Source: Rapana venosa
Taxonomy: Eukaryota > Mollusca > Gastropoda > Neogastropoda > Muricidae
DNA: 64,000 bases
Direction of reading: 5' to 3'
Assembly: GCA_028751875.1 (NCBI GenBank)
Contig: CM054151.1
Coordinates: 40,275,923-40,339,922 of the forward strand
Shown: in pieces, positions 13,351 through 26,000 of the stretch
Position numbering within the stretch: position 1 is the stretch's first letter
How the letters are laid out: every line of letters starts with the position of its first letter
Notes under the pieces: model-generated
Databases searched by the model: none
Seen by the model: only the letters and a program-made list of their open reading frames with translations
Told to the model about the DNA's origin: nothing
Translations under genes and position numbers: made by a program

Positions 13351-13567
13351 CAAATCTTCTGTGACATGCAGTTTTGCTTTGCGTATACCAAGTCTTTCCA
13401 CTTGCAGGTTGCTCTTCTGCAGTGTCACAACAGCAGGTGTTTAGGGAACTATCACTTTTTGCCTGCCATGAGGTGACCTACCAAAAGAGCCACTGCACTG
13501 CTGCTAGATTACATTGGTAGTTAGTACTATTCAGCAGTGACTGTTCTGATTTAAAAAAATATTGCTT

Positions 13568-13664
13568 CCTGAAGTCAGAATGTGGCTACCTTCATAGTGT
13601 GCAAAATGGTTACACATGCAATATCTCACCATTGGTGAACCTTGGAGGTCTAGCTGAGGAACAG
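13568..13664 (+). mobile_element. SINE tail alpha, solo copy
   Basis: Runs from CTGAAGTCAGAATGTGGCTA through CACCATTGGTGAACC to TAGCTGAGGAAC. A C-rich and CAAA-rich tail follows to 13830, as expected for the 3' end of a retroposed element. Confidence 0.85.
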
Positions 13665-14143
13665 GGGACCCCCCTCCCCCCAAACCCCCTCCCCCACACC
13701 AAAAAACAAACAAAACAACAAACACAAAAGAAAACAAACAAAAAACAGGTACAAAAACAACAGCAAACAAACAAAACAAACAACCAACCAAACAGAACAA
13801 ACAAAACAAAATGAAACAAACAAACAAAAAACAGTATCTTTTAAACTCTGTATCAATGAATGACAATGCTAATCAAGCTGTGAGATCAGACTGTATGAGA
13901 TGCCTGCTGTTGTTGAGTGATAAACATGATAGTTCTCTTACAGGGGCCCCTAGCCTTGAATCAGTAGATCTATGCTGAAGACTTGGACTCGAAAGTTATC
14001 ACAGAGAGATAGTAATGAGTGGAAAAGAAACCACACTTGAGGTTGCTATTCAAACAAGGCATGAAGAGTCGTGAAAATTAAGGTGTCATCGCAAAAAGAC
14101 ATTTTCTTGCATGTTGCTGTATTGTATTGTATGCAGCATTGTA

Positions 14144-14221
<78 letters not shown>

Positions 14222-15721
14222 GTATGCATGATTGAAAGAAGGTGTGTGTTATGAGTTTAATAGACTTAACCCCCTCCCCCAACACACACACACACTCTCT
14301 CTTTCTCACACACACACACACACACTTAACCATAACTACCACCATTCATTCTCATCCTCTACGTGCCCTTTTATTCAGCATTATTCTGCTTCATGCTAAG
14401 CGTACTAAAGTTTAGAGAAAGTTGAGTTTATTGGTGTAAAATATTGACCAAAAACAGTTAAGAGTTCACCAGTATGATATATTGATCATGAATTCAGCCC
14501 TGTAGCATGTGTGGCTACTTTTCTTTTGAGCTTTTTAAAGTCCTGAATAGCTCATGCCCTAAGGCATAGAGATGTGTGGTGAGGGAGGAGATGGAAAAAT
14601 GTTTGTGATGTAGTCTTCAAGGATGTATTCTTTCTTTCCCTCTCCTGCTTAATCTCTTTCTCATGTCCTTCACTGTGTGGGTGTATGTGAGAGAGAGTGA
14701 GTGTGTGTGTGTGTATGTGTGTGTGTATGTGTGTGTGGTCTTCTTTTTGATATATCTCCACATATGGTGATATTAGATACATTGGGAAAATGTGTGTATG
14801 TATTTGTGTGTGCGTGTTTGTGTGTGTGTGTGTGTGTGTGTTTAAACATGCATGTGGATGTGTGTGTTTTATAGTATGTATGCATACGCCACATGCAACT
14901 CTGTGTGTGTGCACACACACACACTTAGTTGGGTGTTTTTTTTCAAGTGTATATTGGTATATGAATCAGCCCCAGATGCTTCACCGACATAATTCTTATA
15001 TGATAAACCCAGTCTTGCATTTATACAGCCATTGGGCCCCTGACAGGTTGAAGTGCTATTCTTGACGTGAAAAAAAAATCTTCATTGAACATTGCATCTG
15101 TCACAGAGACATATTTTTCATATTCATAACTGACATTTGTTGATGTCAGCACAATAGTGTACTGTGTGAGCTACAGGCTATGATAGCTACCCATCAACCC
15201 AGTAACTGTAGATAGTTATCTATTGTTTTGAATGTAATGTCCATGACTAAGCATGCATGAAGACCAGCAAAGGATTTTTCTTGTCCCTTGCCTCAGCGCA
15301 CCCTCAGCTATTGTTTGGAAGATTGATGGATTATCCCATTATTCATCTCTCTTTTTGCAACTTTGCCTTACGTTTGGGCTCACATGCGCTAAGATACACA
15401 TATGCACTTTTATGCACATGTGCGCATTCACAGGCATGTATGCATACACATGTGTGTACATGTGCACTCACACATGCATGGCAAGCATGCATGCATGAAC
15501 ACACACACAAACACATGCATGCATACACATGCACACACACACACAGATAATACACTCAGACATGTGCATGCACTAGATTTTAACAAAAGGTATGTAGTTG
15601 CCTTGAGGCAGTAAGTGAAATAAAAAGAAAAGGGAAGGGGAGGGGGGTGGGGGTGGTGGTGATGCTAATAGCTCTTCAAGTTGAATGGTGCATGTTTAGA
15701 CTGGTTGTCAGCTTTACTGTG

Positions 15722-15787
<66 letters not shown>

Positions 15788-17219
15788 TCCCTCTCCTCCC
15801 TCTCCCTCCCTCTCCCTCTCCTCCTCTCCCTCTCTCTCCCCCCCCCTCCATTTTCATGTCTTTTCTTTCTAATTTTACCATGATAACCTTGTCCTCCACT
15901 GATTATTTGTAACTGTTGACTTACAGAATTTTAAATGATTACAGTTTTTTAGGGTTTGTTTTTTTAAAAACAAGTAATTATCATTGTTTGCTACTGTTTA
16001 AAGAACAAAGTCATATCCATGGTGTTGCACATGTATATTATGTTGATTAACTATCTCCAACACTCTTCTTCTTCTTCTTCCTTTTTTGTCATGTTTCTCC
16101 CAGGGGAGGTTGACATTGATGAACCTTCTCCATCTCTCTCTGTTTCCATCTCCACCTATCTCCAACATTGGTTTTATATATACATAGATGCTTTCATTTT
16201 CACACACATGTGTGCATGCACACACTCACATACATGTATGTGTGTGCATGTGTGCGCACACACACACAACACACATCACAACACAACACACACCACAAAC
16301 AACACACATCACAACACAACTCAACACACACACACACACACACACGCAGGTCCTTTTCTTCTTCATTGAATGCTCAGACAGCAACTATTTTCAAATCTTG
16401 GTATTTGAGAGGAAATACACAAGGCATTGTATGTCCTTGGATTTGGACAAAAGGTCTTTGTGTCTTGAAATTGGGTCTTTATTCAACACTACAAACAAAT
16501 CCTTGCAAACAGTTATTATTCAAAAAGTGCTTTCGGAGGAAAAAAGGTTTTAATTACAGTTTTATGGACACAAATCACCATACTAAGCTCGCTTTCATAA
16601 TTTGTTTGAATGATTCTTTCAATTAAAGCGGGACTGACTCTTGTGCAGCAGGCGATTTTTGTTTGTGTGTGTGTGTGTGTGTGCATATGTGTGTGTGTGT
16701 GCATGTACGTGTGTGTGTGTGTGTGTGTGTTCTTTGTTTTGTTTTACTGCGAGTGGTTCTAAAAAGGCTATAGCAGTTCACTGTATACACTGCACAGAAT
16801 GTATGCTGTCCTTGATTTTATCGGCAGAAATCTGTGTGGACCTTGTTACATACAACCAGAGCCAACCTATAAACAAGAAACCCTTATATGAATTTGACAA
16901 TTGACCAGTTGGTATACCATGTTATATTTCACTCTCTGATTCTGTCAGAGTTGAAAGATTGATTAAAAAAAAAAAAAAGACAAAACCTGATAGATTTGGT
17001 AGCTGACCTGCAATAACTGCAAGATTAGAGAATAAAATCTAACCCATATCTACACTGACAATACTCAAGATTTTTTTTTTTAATGCAAACTTTGATTTTT
17101 GTTTGTTTTTGTGTGTAAACTTGCTTGCCTTCATAGTAGGTTTTTAAAAAATACTTTATAACACACAAGTAAACTTCAACTACTATGAAGTGTTTGATTG
17201 TGTGTGTGTGTGTTTACAG
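13665..17219. other. Non-coding with TG, TC and CA microsatellites
   Basis: No exon is recognised. Tracts are the CAAA-rich SINE tail (13700-13830), TG (14143-14216), TG/GA (14688-14850), interrupted CA/TG (15395-15550), TC and CTCCC (15724-15850), CA (16255-16350) and TG (16662-16730). This is likely the intron just upstream of the first castor exon found. Confidence 0.6.
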
Positions 17220-17400
17220 GTGGCAGAAACTCCAACCAAGGGCAGACAAGCGAGGGCAGCAGATCCTCTGCTGCGGTGAACAGAGCCCAGCCCACGAAGT
17301 TCAAGTTCCACAATGTCAAAGCTCCTGTGAAGCCAGGCCCAGGGAACAGTGGAACCGTGCATAAAGTCTCCTCCTCTGACTACAATAAATATATCAAAAA
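17220..17400 (+). CDS. CASZ1: castor exon 1 of window (pre-finger region)
   Basis: The acceptor is TTTACAG and the donor GTAGGT at 17401; phase 1 in, phase 2 out. It encodes a Ser/Asn-rich stretch with [10 protein letters not shown] and ends [10 protein letters not shown], which leads into the first finger. The acceptor is preceded by a TG tract instead of an ordinary pyrimidine tract. Confidence 0.85.
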
Positions 17401-18933
17401 GTAGGTGGTATTGATAGACATGTGTGTTGGGATGAGTTGCTTGTTGGCTTGATTTTTTTTTCTTTTACTCTTGTTTGATTTTTTGTCTTTTATTCTAGAT
17501 GTGTGTGTGTGTGTGAGAGAGAGAGAGAGTGAGTGAGTCAGTGAGTGTGTATGTGATGTGTGTGTGCATGCATGTGTTCATACGTGTGTGTGTGTGTGTG
17601 AGGGGGTATCTGCATTTTCATGGGTGCATGTGTTATTTGTATGTCAGGACATATATGCAGTGAAATGTGCTTGCATATAATAGGCATATAAGAGACAAAG
17701 AATGCAGAAAGTAAAAGGAAATGGTCACCATGATGTGTAGTGCAAAATCATGATGGCAAATAATAGGAGAGATAAATGGCAAAGAATGCAGTAAGTAGTG
17801 TGTTGCCACCTGTGCTAGTTTCATAATGGCAAAGAATGTGGGGGGAGGGAGTGTTGCCATATACATGTATGTGCTGATTTCATAATGGCAAAAAAGGATG
17901 GGAAATACTCCAGAATAGTGTGTTGTCATCTGTGCTGGTTTCATAATCATAAAGGAAAAAGGTGTGGTGGAAAATGGGCTGTCATATATGCTAGTTTCAT
18001 AATGGCAAAGAGGATGGGAAACAGCATGTCATCACCTGTGCTGGTTTAATAATGATAAAGAATGGGGTGCAGAATATGCAGCCATATAATATATGCTTGT
18101 TTCATAATGGCAAAGAGTTTAGTAAATAATGTACTTTCATCTGCCCAGGTTTTGTCATGGCAGAAAAATGCAGAAGATGATACGATCAATCCCTTGTTGT
18201 TAGTTTCAAAGTGATGAAGTTTGTGATAATAATTATGTTGTCATATGTCCAGGTTTCATGATAGTAAGAAGTATGGATGATGATATTTAATATACCTCTA
18301 TATAAGAAATGTAAGTAATACAGTAATGATATCCATCATCGTCATATCATCATCCACATGTGATGATAATAAAGAATCTGTGGCCAAATGTGCAGGTTTC
18401 ATAATGGCAAAGAATGCGGAGGCAGCCACTGTCATGAACTAGGGTACAGGGATCACTACCACTGCCACGACTGCAACTTTAAGGTAACAACTACACTGAT
18501 AACTTGATCTCTTTTTATTGACTTGTAAAATCAGTGTCATACCAGTAGCCACTATAAACTACTTGGCCAGACAGACAAGAGTCACACAGTAAGATTCTTG
18601 ATCAAGTTTTTAGATAGTTGTTAAGGTAATTATGATGTGTTTGTATTGTCCTGTGCGGAGTTGTTCAGGAAACAGAGAGTTTATAATTATTATAGGTTCT
18701 GTAATAAAAGCACTTCTGTCATTGAAGAACCTTTTTTCATGACAGGGTGTGCTAGGCAGTTTATTTTTTGTGGCTGACTATTTAAAAACCATGTACATTG
18801 TAGTATGATTTGCATTGTATAAATTCATAGCTGTGTGCAGACACTCGTGTATGTGGTCAAACACACACAGACATACACGGACACACACAGATATGCAATG
18901 CATGTGCGATGCTTGCATCCACACACACACACA

Positions 18934-18980
<47 letters not shown>

Positions 18981-19117
18981 GAAATAATTGCATGTATGAT
19001 GCTTGCATCCACACACACACATGCATGCGCATCCGTCTAATATCACTGAGAGTGAAAAGACGTAAAATCGAAGACAACAACAGCAACAAATCACATGCAC
19101 GCACACACACACACACA

Positions 19118-19156
<39 letters not shown>

Positions 19157-22100
19157 TGAATGTAAACCCCATCACCCCTAAGAACGTTGAGTGTTCCATA
19201 TAGTCACTTGCACTGGCTACAGAGTCTGACTGGGTACTTTCTTTCTCTTCCCCAGAACTTTTCTCTGCATTCTTCCTTAAACTGTTATGGTTGGCACTAC
19301 ATGTCTTCATTCTCATTTAAATCAAGCTAGCACAGAATCTTCTCACAACTCTGACCTCTACTTCTGGAATTCTTGGTTCTGATTTAAAATGCATACTTGA
19401 TAAGATTTTGGAAATTTTGTCTGACAAAAATGGTCTCACTTTTTTTTTTTTTGGTACTTCAGCTAGAGCTCCAAGGTTTACTTGTGGTAAGATTTTGTAT
19501 ATGCAACCGTTTACCCACTATTTAGGTAGCTGCATTTCAACTTCGGGAAATTCTAAACATGACAGTAGTGTGAATGCATTGTAGAAATTTTACCATCAGT
19601 TCCTACTGGCACAAAATGGCCTACTCTTCTGAAAAGCAGAATAGGTAAAACAGCCTACTCTTCTGAAAAGCAGAATAGGTTTTTAAAACGTATGCAAGAT
19701 GTTCCCTTTGTGTTCACATATGGGACCTAGGGTTAAAGTCTCGTCTGAAGGACTTTAGGGGAATTTGTAGCCAGTGCTGATATTAACTCCAGAGGAAAAA
19801 TCCTTTAGAACAGGCACCTTGGTGGTGGCTTAAAGCCTGGCCGCCAGATCATGAGCTGAACACTCTAAGCACTAGGCTGTCTTGTCCCCCTGCTCTCATA
19901 CATAACTAGGATTGAAAGTTACTGGTGGTGAGGGATGCATGGTAGGACCTGCAGTCTGAGGTTGTCACCTAGATGTGTAGGATATCAATGCCAAGATAAT
20001 CTATACTATAGAAATACATGAAGAAGAGTATGCAGAAAAAATACTAGACATGCAGCATCATGTAACAGTTCAAGTACAGGGAGAATATTTAAACAAATTT
20101 GAAAATAAAACATAGCTGAATGAATCATGGGGCCAGAAAATATTGAAGAAAGATGGCATGCAGAAAAGAAGTTGAAAAAGACAAGACAGAAACAAAGAGA
20201 GTGATAGAAAAGAGGATGAACAGTGTATGGCAATCAGCTCATGTTTTCAGGTGTTCATCAAGAAGGAAGAAATGGTGCGCCATTACAAGTGGCACAGAAA
20301 GCGGGACGAGTCACTCCAACATGGATTCCTTCGCTTCTCTCCCTTGGATGACTGCAGTATCAAGTTTGGCAGCTGCACGCATAACAAACGACAGACACAT
20401 TACCATTGCATACAGGTCTGTTTAAAAAAACAAACCCAACAAGAATGTATATAAACACCATAAAAGGGTGGGAGGGGTATTAGCATATGGTTACCTTTTT
20501 ATGTGTGTAAAATGCCTGCTGCACACAGGACTCTGTTGATTGGCATACCCGAAAGGCTAGCACCCAGGCTACCTCTCATGGTCTTGTGGATTGGAAGAAA
20601 GTTGGATTTGAGCCCAGGAATTCTTGTTTTTGTATAATATATGAATGTGTTACTTCTGAACTACCGAACTGTCATGATGTGCTAAAGTGTATACATATGA
20701 GTAGTTTGCACACTGTGAGAGCTAAAGATAACAAAATCATGCGCAGTTGGAGATCAATCTCTTCAGTACCATAGCTCTAAAATAATGTTTGCCAATAACC
20801 GTAACAAAATGAAAGACACACATCATCACAGGAGGGAGGTGATGAAGTTAATCAAAATGGATATAATACTGATTTCTGTGGATGGTTGGGCCTGCCAACA
20901 AGCAATGGAAGATCAATACTGATACAGCTGTGCATACATAACACGTGGGTTGTGGTGGGTTTTTTTTCCAAGTGTGCCACACACTATGTCCTGTCATCTT
21001 AACAGTTAGCCTATTGTTGCACCTCACTATGAGCATAAGAACACATGTGGACACCTAGCTTAAAAAAGACAATCCATTGTCTTTGAACAAAGTGCGTCCA
21101 TGCAAAATATATATAATCTTGTTGATAATACTGTAAACAGTTTCACTCTTGTAGGGTATTTTTGTTTGTTTGTTATCATTTGTTGTGATAGGAATACTTT
21201 TGTAGTATATAAATCATTATTGCAAGAATAATAGATGCATTAACACATGAGCAGCTGTGAAAGATGTAACAAATGGAAAGTCCAGCAAATATTTTCTGAC
21301 TCTACTAAGGTATTTAACTTATTTTTAAAAAGCAAACAAAGCAAAACAAAAAATCCAGTAAACAGAGGAGGAGGAGGAAAATGCCTTCATTGCAATTTTA
21401 TGAACACTTTCATTAGCTAATTACTTCCTTTCAGAGTCTTTTGAGCCAGTATAACTGAAAAAAGTGGATTTTCTTCTCTCCCCCCCCCTCCCCCCCTCAC
21501 CACCACCAAAGAGACCCACCCAACCAACCAAACCAAACCAAACTGGAGAGGGTGGGTGGGAGGATAGCCTAGTGCTTGGTGTTTTGCGCTTGTGATCCAA
21601 CGGCTGGGGTTTGAGCCACCACTGAGGCACCTGATCAAGGGGATGGTTCCCTTGCAGTAAACATCAATACTGACTGCACTCCCCTGAAAGTCCTTTGGAT
21701 GAGATGCACACAGAACATCCTCTGCACACATTAAAACCTGTTCCACCTTTCAGAAGAGTACGCCATTTTGTGCTGGTAGGAATGGATGACACAATTTTTT
21801 TTTAAAATCACATGCACACTGGTGTTATGTTTAGATATCATCCCCAAAGTGGGATTGTGGTTGCTTTCATAGGAGGCAAAAATGGTCACATAAGCAAAAT
21901 CTGACCATTGGTGAACATTGGAGAGCTCTAGCTGAGTATTGAAATAAGCAAAACAAAACAGAACACCCAACCAACCAACTAACCAAACAAACCAACAACA
22001 ACAACAACACCAACAACACCAACAAAGAGCATGATGTTAAGGAATGAAAACTAACTCTTGCAGGCGGGGTGTGACAAGGTTTACATCAGCACCTCTGATG

Positions 22101-23023
22101 TTCAGATGCATTCCAACTACCACCGCAAGGACTCGGCCATCATCCAGGAAGGCTTCCAGAGGTTCCGCGCCACTGAGGACTGTGGCACCACCACCTGCAG
22201 CTTCTACTCCCAGCGGACAACTCACTTCCATTGCCGTCGCTCTAACTGCAACTTCACCTTCAAGCATAAGGCTGATATGGGTTAGTGTTGAGCAGTCCTA
22301 GTATAAGATCAGGGAGGAAAAAGGTCTTTTTGTGAGAGTCCTGTCTTTGTGATAGCTTTTACAGTGTTACTTCAATGTTGATGTTTGTGTCCGTGAAGTC
22401 GTGGGTTCCAATCTCAGCAGCAGTGTCTTGTGAATAAAGGGTGGGGAGTTTTATCATCTCCAAGGTCAGTGGAAAGTGTAAACCTGCCTTTGCTTTAAAT
22501 CCCTTTGTATATGTATATACACATTCAGAAGATCAAATATGCACGCTAATGATTCTGTGATTTATGTCAACATTCCCTAGTTACAGGAACATGAATATAC
22601 CCAGCATGCACCCTGTACAGAAAAAAAATGCCCTGCTTTGAACTCGAAATGTGTGGGCTGAGGCCAGCAGGCAGACCCCTGCAGAGTTACAAGCTCAGGA
22701 GAAGAGCAGGCAATGTGCATTCCACCCAATAAGGGCATGCATAGTTTTAAAAAAATAAAATAAAAAAGAGAGAGATTTCACTTTTGGCCTTACAGAGGAC
22801 TTGAAAGCTGAGTAGAGCAGACAGTAAACGATTCAAATTAATGTGAATTAAAAATAAAAGCATTTTGCACAGTTGTGTACTTGTATGTAATTGAAAACAA
22901 AGTGACAATGGGTTAGTTTGATTCTATAGTTGGGCAGTCAGAATGGAGAATAACAGTGACAGGTAATGAAAGGTAAAGCTGTGTATGCACTGTGCACATA
23001 TTCTCACAAACATCCACATATGC

Positions 23024-23055
<32 letters not shown>

Positions 23056-26000
23056 GAAGGCAAAATGGAGTTTATTCAATTATTTCTCTCAGATGTACTG
23101 TGCATATTCAGTAGTATGCATATATGCACTTTCAGGTGCACTTAGGGATGAGTGTATGTATGTGCCTGCACATGTTCACATTTATGACGATGAAGGGGTA
23201 TGTACTTACATGCATGACTGTGTACAGATACCTGCATATTTTGACATATTTTCATTTATTCTAAAATTTTTAATCTTGAGTATTTACTAGATATATGCTT
23301 TCCTGTTGTGGACTGTAGGGGAAGAAATATCATGCCATGTCTCTTTTATGTAGAAAAACACAAGAGCTACCACCAGAAGGATGAAATCTTGGGACGTGAT
23401 GGCTTCAAGAAGTTCATGAAATATGAGCATTGCTCCTACAATGGCTGTCGCTTCTCCAAGATCAGCAACCATATCCACTGTATCCGACCAGGTAGGTTAG
23501 AAAAGAGGTCTTGAGTAGTAGATTACTGATTTGTCTTGTAGTATATTGTGTATTGTTCTGTTGTATACTTCTTTCAGTCACAGAAAATTTCTTAGCATAA
23601 AATGTGGGCTATTCTCCCTGGGGAGAGCATGTTGCCACAAGAGCAGTGCCACCCACCTGTTAAAAAAAAAAAAGGTTTTTGTCTGCGTGTGTATTTTGTT
23701 TCCCTATGATTTGTCTTAAGTTAGTTACAGTGTTGTGTTTCTTTGTAATAATAGAGAGTGGATGTTGTATGTTGAACATCATTATCATAGAGATTGTGTA
23801 GTTTTTGATCAGTTATGTTAAGCAGTACTATGTTTTGCTGTTGTTTTGATCACTTGCTGTGATGTTTTGAATAACAAGATATTTTGAACGGATATCTCTT
23901 GATTTGAGAAAAAGATGTGTTTCATCTATGAATAAAGCATTTTGTTGTGGAGTACCATAGCTTTGATAAGAACATTTAAACACTGTTCACTCACCTTTGT
24001 TGCATGATGTTTTATGATTTTATAATTTTCTGAGGTATTGTTTAACAGCAATCTGATGAGCAAAATGTGTTTTTAACCCTTTCCCATTTTTACCCGCCGT
24101 AGCCTGCCGCTGCCCGCTTGCCCGCATCTATTTATACCCGCTGCAGCCCGCCGGACGTCATTTCAGCCTAGTGGGGATTTTCCATCACGCACTAAGCTCT
24201 ACCTAGTACACACACACCATGAATGAACATTCCACTGAGGTCAGTATAAACTAAGGAAGGAATGGACCCCAAATTCAGTGCTACACAGCCTCCCTTTCAC
24301 AAGAAATTGGCCAGTGACTGGCTTTGTCTTTCCCACGCTTTCTTGTAGCTAAAAATGGCAGCAAAGATTGAGCATACAATTTGGGAGGAATATACTGATG
24401 TGGAAATTGAAGCTATTTTGGCTCAAGTGGAACAGTTCGAAAGAGAATAAAATGTTGAATCCGATGTTGAAGTAGATGTAGAAGAAAGAGATGAAATAGG
24501 AGAAGGTAGTGAGTCGGAAAGTGATGCTGAGGATAACATTCCGTTGGCTTCATAGCAGACGACATGGCGCAGCGCACAAGTGCCTTGCTCAGTGCAAGAC
24601 TTCACGCTGCCGACTGGGCCGGCACAAACTCTCCCACTGAATGCCAAGCTCTTAGATTACTTTGTTTCGTTTGTGCCCCAACATTTTTTTCAAATTGTAG
24701 CAGATGAAACTAACAATTATGCCAGGCAAAAGATCGCTGTGAAAGGCTTAGTCATAGATCCATTACGGACAGAAACAACACCTGATGAAATTTGGGCTTA
24801 CCTGTCAGTTTTGATCATGATGGGGATCAAGCGTTTGCCAAGGCTGCATCTCTACTGGTCTACTGAATTGACATTTTCTGAGTCACGGATCAGTAATATT
24901 ATGACGAAAACCAGATTTCTCAAAATTAATCAGTATTTTCACCTGAGAAACACGCCAACACACCTGGACGCGACACTGGCTGTGACACCTGCATTGTGAC
25001 AGCCATGTAGCTATTGGTGAAGGACACACTAGTGTCTGTAAATAGTAGGCGTCAGCATATATTTGTAAATAATGTATATACGCGCATTAGTCAACGTCGT
25101 TTTCAATATGTTTGAACACTTTCCACTGAGGAAGTGTAGACTTGGTGACAGTAATTTTGTGACATGTGAATGTTCGATTGGATTACCGTGACGGTGGATG
25201 CGATGGAGGACACATTCAGGCAGGACCACACATATTATTTTTTTGATCACATACCTATATTGCGCATGTTAGAGGGTAGTTGTAGACTAACAGCATGATG
25301 TCACTGCAATGTTACCTGTATTTGGTGACAAAGAGAGGACAGCAGCACGACACATGTAGGTAGGACACACATCTTGGGGTGCAGAACAAAGTATGACATC
25401 ATATGAATACTTTGGCCAAATATGACTGCTCTGCGAACAATAGTAACTGTACAGGACTATGTGTACTTGAGGTACCTTATTCTCTGAAAAAAAAGCGTAA
25501 ATTTCCGAATACTACAGAGAGTTTCTCTGTAAGAAATGCGAATGGTAAAGGGTTAAGGCATTTTTATATATTTTGTTGCTCTTAAAAACATTTTGAAACT
25601 TAAATTTCACTCTCTAATAGGGTCATATTACTGTAAATCTGTGTGAAAACTGTAAACTAAAGTGGAAATAAATGTAAGGAAAGTATTTTTCTGACTTTTG
25701 TATGTTATTCACCTAGATTTAGATTCATTCTATTCCTACAAATAAAGTTGAAGTATGTTGTAAACATATGAGTATTAATGAATCATTGAGTATATTTTCT
25801 TTTTCTCTTTTGCAGGTTGTAAATATGCCCTTCTCAGTTGTAAAAATATGAGCATTAATGAGCCATTATGTATATTTTCTTTTTCTCTTTTGCAGGTTGT
25901 AATTATGTCCTCCATTCCACTGCTCAGCTCTACTCTCACAAACGGAAGCATGAACGGCGTGAATTTGAGAGCGTGTACCGTAACTACCGGCAGATACAGC

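Larger units (their letters stand above)
18484..20250 (+). other. castor intron with CA clusters, tail gamma and a SINE
   Basis: CA tracts at 18900-18976 and 19100-19152 flank a plus-strand tail-gamma fragment (19033-19090). A tRNA-type SINE follows on the minus strand (19457-19893). Confidence 0.8.

Noticed and set aside
17690..18395. CRISPR-like array of direct repeats
   Set aside because: Animal intron, units are contiguous and degenerate with no regular spacers.
20586..20774. 62-codon frame inside a castor intron
   Set aside because: Looks like intron sequence with a tRNA-SINE-like GATTTGAGCCC word; no exon signals.
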